This document shows, piece by piece, positions 59,687 to 64,000 of a stretch of DNA of 64,000 bases (positions are counted from its first letter, which is position 1; every line of letters begins with the position of its first letter). A program made the translations under genes and the position numbers. The DNA is from Perilla frutescens (lineage: Eukaryota; Streptophyta; Magnoliopsida; Lamiales; Lamiaceae). The stretch is taken from contig BRKX01000002.1 in assembly GCA_026008535.1 (NCBI GenBank), forward strand, positions 2,236,001-2,300,000. The letters are read 5' to 3'. Below the pieces are notes generated by a model, which did no database searches, had not been told where the DNA came from, and saw only the letters and a list, made by a program, of their open reading frames with translations.

Positions 59687-62533
59687 TGTAATACCCCGAA
59701 ATATTTTAGAAGGTTTAATTCAACTTATGTTACCCTCTGGTAAGTTAGAAAATAAGCTGGGTCCTTAAATGACTCAAATAAAGGAAAATCGCAGCCAGGG
59801 AAATCTGTTAAATCTAATTTGATCAAAAATTACCTTAAAAATATGTTATGATATTTTTCTCGGGTTGATAGAAAATATTTCAAGAATCGTGCCAACCTTT
59901 AAAATTTCAAATTTCGAGTTCAAATGAACTCTTGGCACAACTTTAAGTTGGAAAATAATAAATTTAATAGAAAAAGGCATATCCGTCATTATCCAATTTC
60001 TTTTTCAAAAGATTATCTTATTCGTAATTATCATTTTCTTTTTCCATCATTATCCTCTTTCTTTTATTCGTTATTATCCTATTTATTTTTCCTCTATAAA
60101 TAGGAGCTTAAGGTTTCATTTTTCATTCATTTTCAAAATCGAAACGCCGAGCAGCTTCCAGAGAATGTACAACTCTAGTTTCCTATTTCAATTCTGAAAT
60201 AGTCATTTTGAAGGTGTCAACGCGTAGATCACGAATACATGATTGAAATGATGACACGAAGGATGATCACGATGGAAAATCATCGTGACCGCCGCCAATT
60301 CCTCGGAGAAGGTACTTTCTCCGATTCTGGTCATTCGGACCGATGAATTTAGAAATTTCAAGCTCTAAATATGTTTATATTTCGATTATCTTTAATTCTA
60401 CCGATTCCGATTTTTGATGTTGTGAGTTTTCGGTATTTTTCTCCATTTTCATTTTATGTAAATCTCAGATCTACTCTTCCTGGATAGTCGTATTAGAAAT
60501 CTTCTTTTTATAAATAGTCTTTGATCATTTGGATCTTATAGTTAATCGGAATAGATTTTTGATTTCTCGTCGTTTGAAATCCGGATCCGAATATTATATT
60601 ATAAATCTTTCCAGTTCGAATTTATGTTCTAGCCGTCCGATCTTTGATCTGATTACACCATTAAATTCCTTATTTTCTGCACTATCAAAAATTGTACTTT
60701 TGAGCAAAACTCCAACGAGTATCGAGTTCGATCGAGACCGATACATTTTCAGCTAAAATCTGTGAATATTCTTACCGAAACTCCCGTTTCACCCATTTTG
60801 GGTCGTCAAATCGAAAAAGTTTCTTCTCAAAAGTTGCTCGAAATAATATTTCCAATGCTCCCGTCGAATTTCGTAATTTTCGGATGAGTTTTGGATAATA
60901 TCAACTATTTAATATAAGCAGTTATTTTATTTCCGAGAGCATGTGTTATCGAAAAATTCTAAATTTCTCATTCTTTACTCTTGGCATGCATAGTATCTTC
61001 CCTGAATATTTTCGTAATTTCCGAGCGGTTAAAAAGTGTCGTGGCATAGATCTGGTAAACTTTGGATAAATGACAAGTTTTGGAAAGAGACCTCTGTCAA
61101 ATCAGTTGATCCCAGTAAAGCAAGAATAACGTTTTGGAATTTATTTCCTTCTTCGTCGAAATTATTTGAGGTCTCTAGAGTCGCGCAATCTATTTTAGAA
61201 TAGAATAGAATTAATAATAGTTCCGTTTATAGTAGATTAATTCCCGAAAATATAGCGATTATCCTGAGTTGAAGTTTACCTTCTGTAGTACCAGCTGAGC
61301 TAGAGAAATCATCAGGGTTGATTCTTCAGGAGTTAGCTTTTCAGAATCCCGAGAAAGGTGGGTTATACTATACTATTTTTGCAAATTGTATCTTTCGAGT
61401 TATTAAGCTCTGCTTTGCTAAAACTGCATATGTGACTATCTGTGTTAAATGTTTACGTGCTACTGTATGTTGTCGGAGTCTCATATACCAGCGCTGTGTC
61501 AATGTGAGTAGCTACAGTATGCATGCATTGTTTGTCCTGCCCTACTCCTTGTCGGTGAGACTAAAATGAAACACTTATTGGTTATACTCTTTGGGTATAC
61601 TATGGCCATACTCAACGTTATGCGCTGGTGATGTAGTTTGGGTTGCGGGCAGTGACGAGTTATACTCTTAAGCGCTTCATGATAAAATGTTTTGGTGAAC
61701 TTAGGTTGCTTCCAACTTTTAAACCTCCTAAGCTTCACTACCTGCATGAACACAGATAGATTACTTTAATAAAATGATTTGCATAACTTGAATTGTCAAA
61801 ACTTGCCCACTGAGTGCATTAGTACTCAGCCCAAATATTTCCAAATATTTTCAGGTCAGTAGGCTGGAGCGTGGAGGTGACGAGACTGAGATATGGGCTA
61901 TTATGATTTTCATATTTTTCCGTTGTCTCTTTTTGTTAGTATTCTGTTAAGAATTGAGCTTTCGCACTTATGATATTCTTTTGCTAAATGCTAAGAACCC
62001 TGATCTTAGTATTTTATCGATATGATTCTGCTTCTCTGATTCTGAACATTTGTTGACTTCCTAGTTAACATGTATCATATGCTTAGCTACATACTTATTC
62101 GAAGGGGAGGAAGCCCATCTTTGGTTATGTCTATTTGATCATTCATTTTGGCCTATGGAAGGGCTTCATTTATTCAGCATATTGGTGTCTGTTTCTTATG
62201 TCGACCTATGAATGGGTCTATTGATTGTTGGTATCTGGTTATTTGTTTCCGTTTAGCCTATGAAAGGGCTTATTGAATTGTTACAGCTTCCATTCTTCTC
62301 TTATAAGCCGTTATAAACGGGGATTCGCTCTAGTTACAGAGGTCATGCTGTCTAATTTTCCGGAAGGCATAACCTATCTTTGGCATACTCGGTTGTTAAA
62401 TTTTATTCCAAACATTAATCCGTTTTGGATTATCACCCCGTCGTTAATTAAATTACCCCATTTCTTTCCCGCTTCTTAATTCCCACCCCCCGTGGCGTCC
62501 ATTTCCACGGTCTTTCGGGATCGGGGCGCTACA
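59687..62533 (+). repeat. 3' LTR of the LARD-like element
   Basis: It matches 54028..56873 almost base for base, with its TATA box near 60091..60105. Confidence 0.92.
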
Positions 62534-62538
62534 CATAT

Positions 62539-64000
62539 ACTTCTTCTATAATATTATTTTGATAATTCTAATCTCTTAGTCCGGCCGGTGGGGTCCTCTT
62601 AGAGGGTTCATCCAAACAAGATTTAGTATTGATTCTACTAAAATGGAAAGACTGTAGGTGATGAAGTTATTTCCAAATTGATCTCCAATTTGCTCAACTA
62701 AATTTCATTAGAAGCATAGTTCTAGATTCCACTAGAAAGTGCTGGAAAACTCCACCATTCTTCTCTACAAATGAATTCCAAGCCCTCTTAACTAATATAG
62801 TAATAATTTGGAGAAATGGGGATGTGCAACTTGCCAACAAAATCTATGTAAAGTTTGATTATCCCTCACAAAGTTGAAGAATATGTATTGCAATATTTTG
62901 GCTCTTGATAAATGAATTTTATGGCATCTCTCGTCTTAACAAGTAGGAGCTTGAGATTCGAGGATCCAATCCCACCACCAAATGCATCTTATGATTCCCT
63001 AACTAATCCACTTGTTCAACACCATGATTTCATAAAAAAAAACACAACAAAATCAATTTTCAAGAATTCAAGTAAAAAACAAGAATTCCCCCTCTTTTTG
63101 AGCATGATAGTTACATATGTTACGCTACGTACCCGGATGCAGATCCTCTGGTCTAAAATTGTGATACATGCTATCGCACTTGAAATTTTCTCACTTTTTA
63201 GTGTGCACGTACGACTAGTGTACAACCATTAATTATTGGGAAAGTGATCAATCAGGAACCTAAATTATTTGTCAGGATTCTAGTGGGCACTCGAACTTTT
63301 TTCGGGTTCGAATAGATCCTCAAACTTTCAAAAAGGGCTTAATAGGACCCTCCTCCGTTACCCTTTGGCCTTATGATTGACGGTTGACAAAATTGCATGG
63401 AAAAGCTCCGATTGATTCGAGTGATGATACTGTGCATGTGTATGGTTAGAAAGCTCTTATCTAAAACGAGTGTTGTATTTTTTTCCTTTTTTTGTGTTAA
63501 TAATACACAACTCATTTGATAGTTCGACAGCGAAGTACAATTGAAGTATAATAAAATATTTTTTTCATTTTATATTTTTGGTGCTAATAATACAAATTTT
63601 GATTGATTCCATTTGATGATATTCTCAATTCGTAAATTGAGTGTCGGAGAATGGATTACAATTGAAAGGCAAAGTCTTAATGGATAATTATTTGTAGACT
63701 TGTAAATTCCCAATTTTTAGTTAAATATTAATCATTAACATTTATTATATTAGGATTGGTTTATATTTTGTAATAACTATTATTAAAATAAACAAATTCC
63801 AAAATTATGGGGTCAATGATCCGATGAGTGTATATATGTATGAGAGAGAAAATAAAAAAATGGCCAAGGATAATAAATAATATTGGTCCACTTGCTTCCC
63901 GACATGAGCTTTTCTTGTGTATATAAGGCTAGCTTGGTGTAACGAAATATTTCATAAACACACTATACTCATATTTGATATCCCTCCCTTGGTTGAGACA
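62539..64000. other. AT-rich DNA, old repeat traces, no gene seen
   Basis: The block 63237..63450 ('caggaacctaaatt', 'gggttcgaatagatcctcaaac', 'cctcctccgttacc') looks like one arm of a MITE whose partner was not found. The frames 62912..63232 + and 63225..63016 - overlap and have no domain. Confidence 0.45.
63920..63926 (+). promoter_or_regulatory. possible TATA box of a gene beyond the window edge
   Basis: 'tatataa' followed by 'ggctagcttgg' and a C/A-rich stretch (63950..64000) resembles a plant core promoter and leader. No coding start is visible before the window ends, so this is a weak guess. Confidence 0.2.

Larger units (their letters stand above)
54028..62533 (+). mobile_element. 8.5-kb non-autonomous LTR retrotransposon (LARD-like, chromovirus-type ends)
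   Basis: Two LTRs of 2846 and 2847 bp (54028..56873 and 59687..62533) run TGTAATACCCCG...CTACA and are flanked by the perfect 5-bp duplication catat (54023..54027 and 62534..62538). A polypurine tract 'aaggggggtagaa' (59674..59686) directly precedes the 3' LTR, with 'gggacgaaattt' upstream as in Tekay/Del chromoviruses. The site after the 5' LTR (56876 on) is only a poor match to a tRNA-Met primer site. The 2.8-kb interior has no gag, RT or integrase motif in any frame. The LTRs differ by about 16 substitutions and one indel by eye, so the insertion is young and must have been copied with proteins from another element. Confidence 0.92.

Overview
The window is nuclear DNA of a flowering plant. 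The evidence is split genes with GT-AG introns, plant-type gene families (CYP71 P450, DIVARICATA-like MYB, a PRP5/RCF1-type DEAD-box helicase), a very AT-rich background with many (TA)n and (TTA)n tracts, and dense nested LTR retrotransposons, MULE-like TIR elements and tRNA-derived SINEs. The gene types suit an asterid such as a Lamiales species, but nothing here fixes the species.

Only four convincing host genes were found. Two closely similar CYP71-type cytochrome P450 genes lie tail to tail (5956..7810 on + and 11031..13134 on -), about 3.2 kb apart, with homology continuing into both flanks: an inverted gene duplication. A two-repeat MYB/SANT gene of the DIVARICATA/SRM1 type lies at 21277..22292 on -. 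A large spliceosomal DEAD-box helicase (PRP5/RCF1/RH42 type) lies at 47546..50980 on +, with a probable leader intron upstream.

Nearly everything else is transposon. 1.2-3.1 kb: a TIR element with a solo LTR nested in it. 4.65-4.88 kb: a SINE. 13.57-18.32 kb: a complete but dead Ty1/copia element with almost identical LTRs. 18.33-19.76 kb: a candidate solo LTR. 20.29-20.92 kb: a MULE-like MITE. 25.15-31.20 kb: a 6-kb MULE-like element carrying a nested MITE and a 2.36-kb palindrome made of two LTRs joined U5 to U5. 32.0-32.26 kb: two neighbouring short SINEs. 32.77-41.75 kb: a degenerate Athila-like Ty3/gypsy element with a solo LTR inside a solo LTR inside its gag. 42.0-43.2 kb: a degenerate tandem array. 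43.7-43.9 kb: a LINE fragment. 45.5, 51.9 and 53.5 kb: small TIR elements. 54.03-62.53 kb: an 8.5-kb non-coding LTR element with two nearly identical 2.85-kb LTRs.

Target-site duplications were read by eye for most insertions and support the boundaries. No bacterial-type system, CRISPR array, rRNA or clear tRNA gene was seen. The most unusual structures are the U5-to-U5 LTR palindrome, and the tail-to-tail P450 pair in which one promoter is tandemly duplicated together with a decoy start codon.
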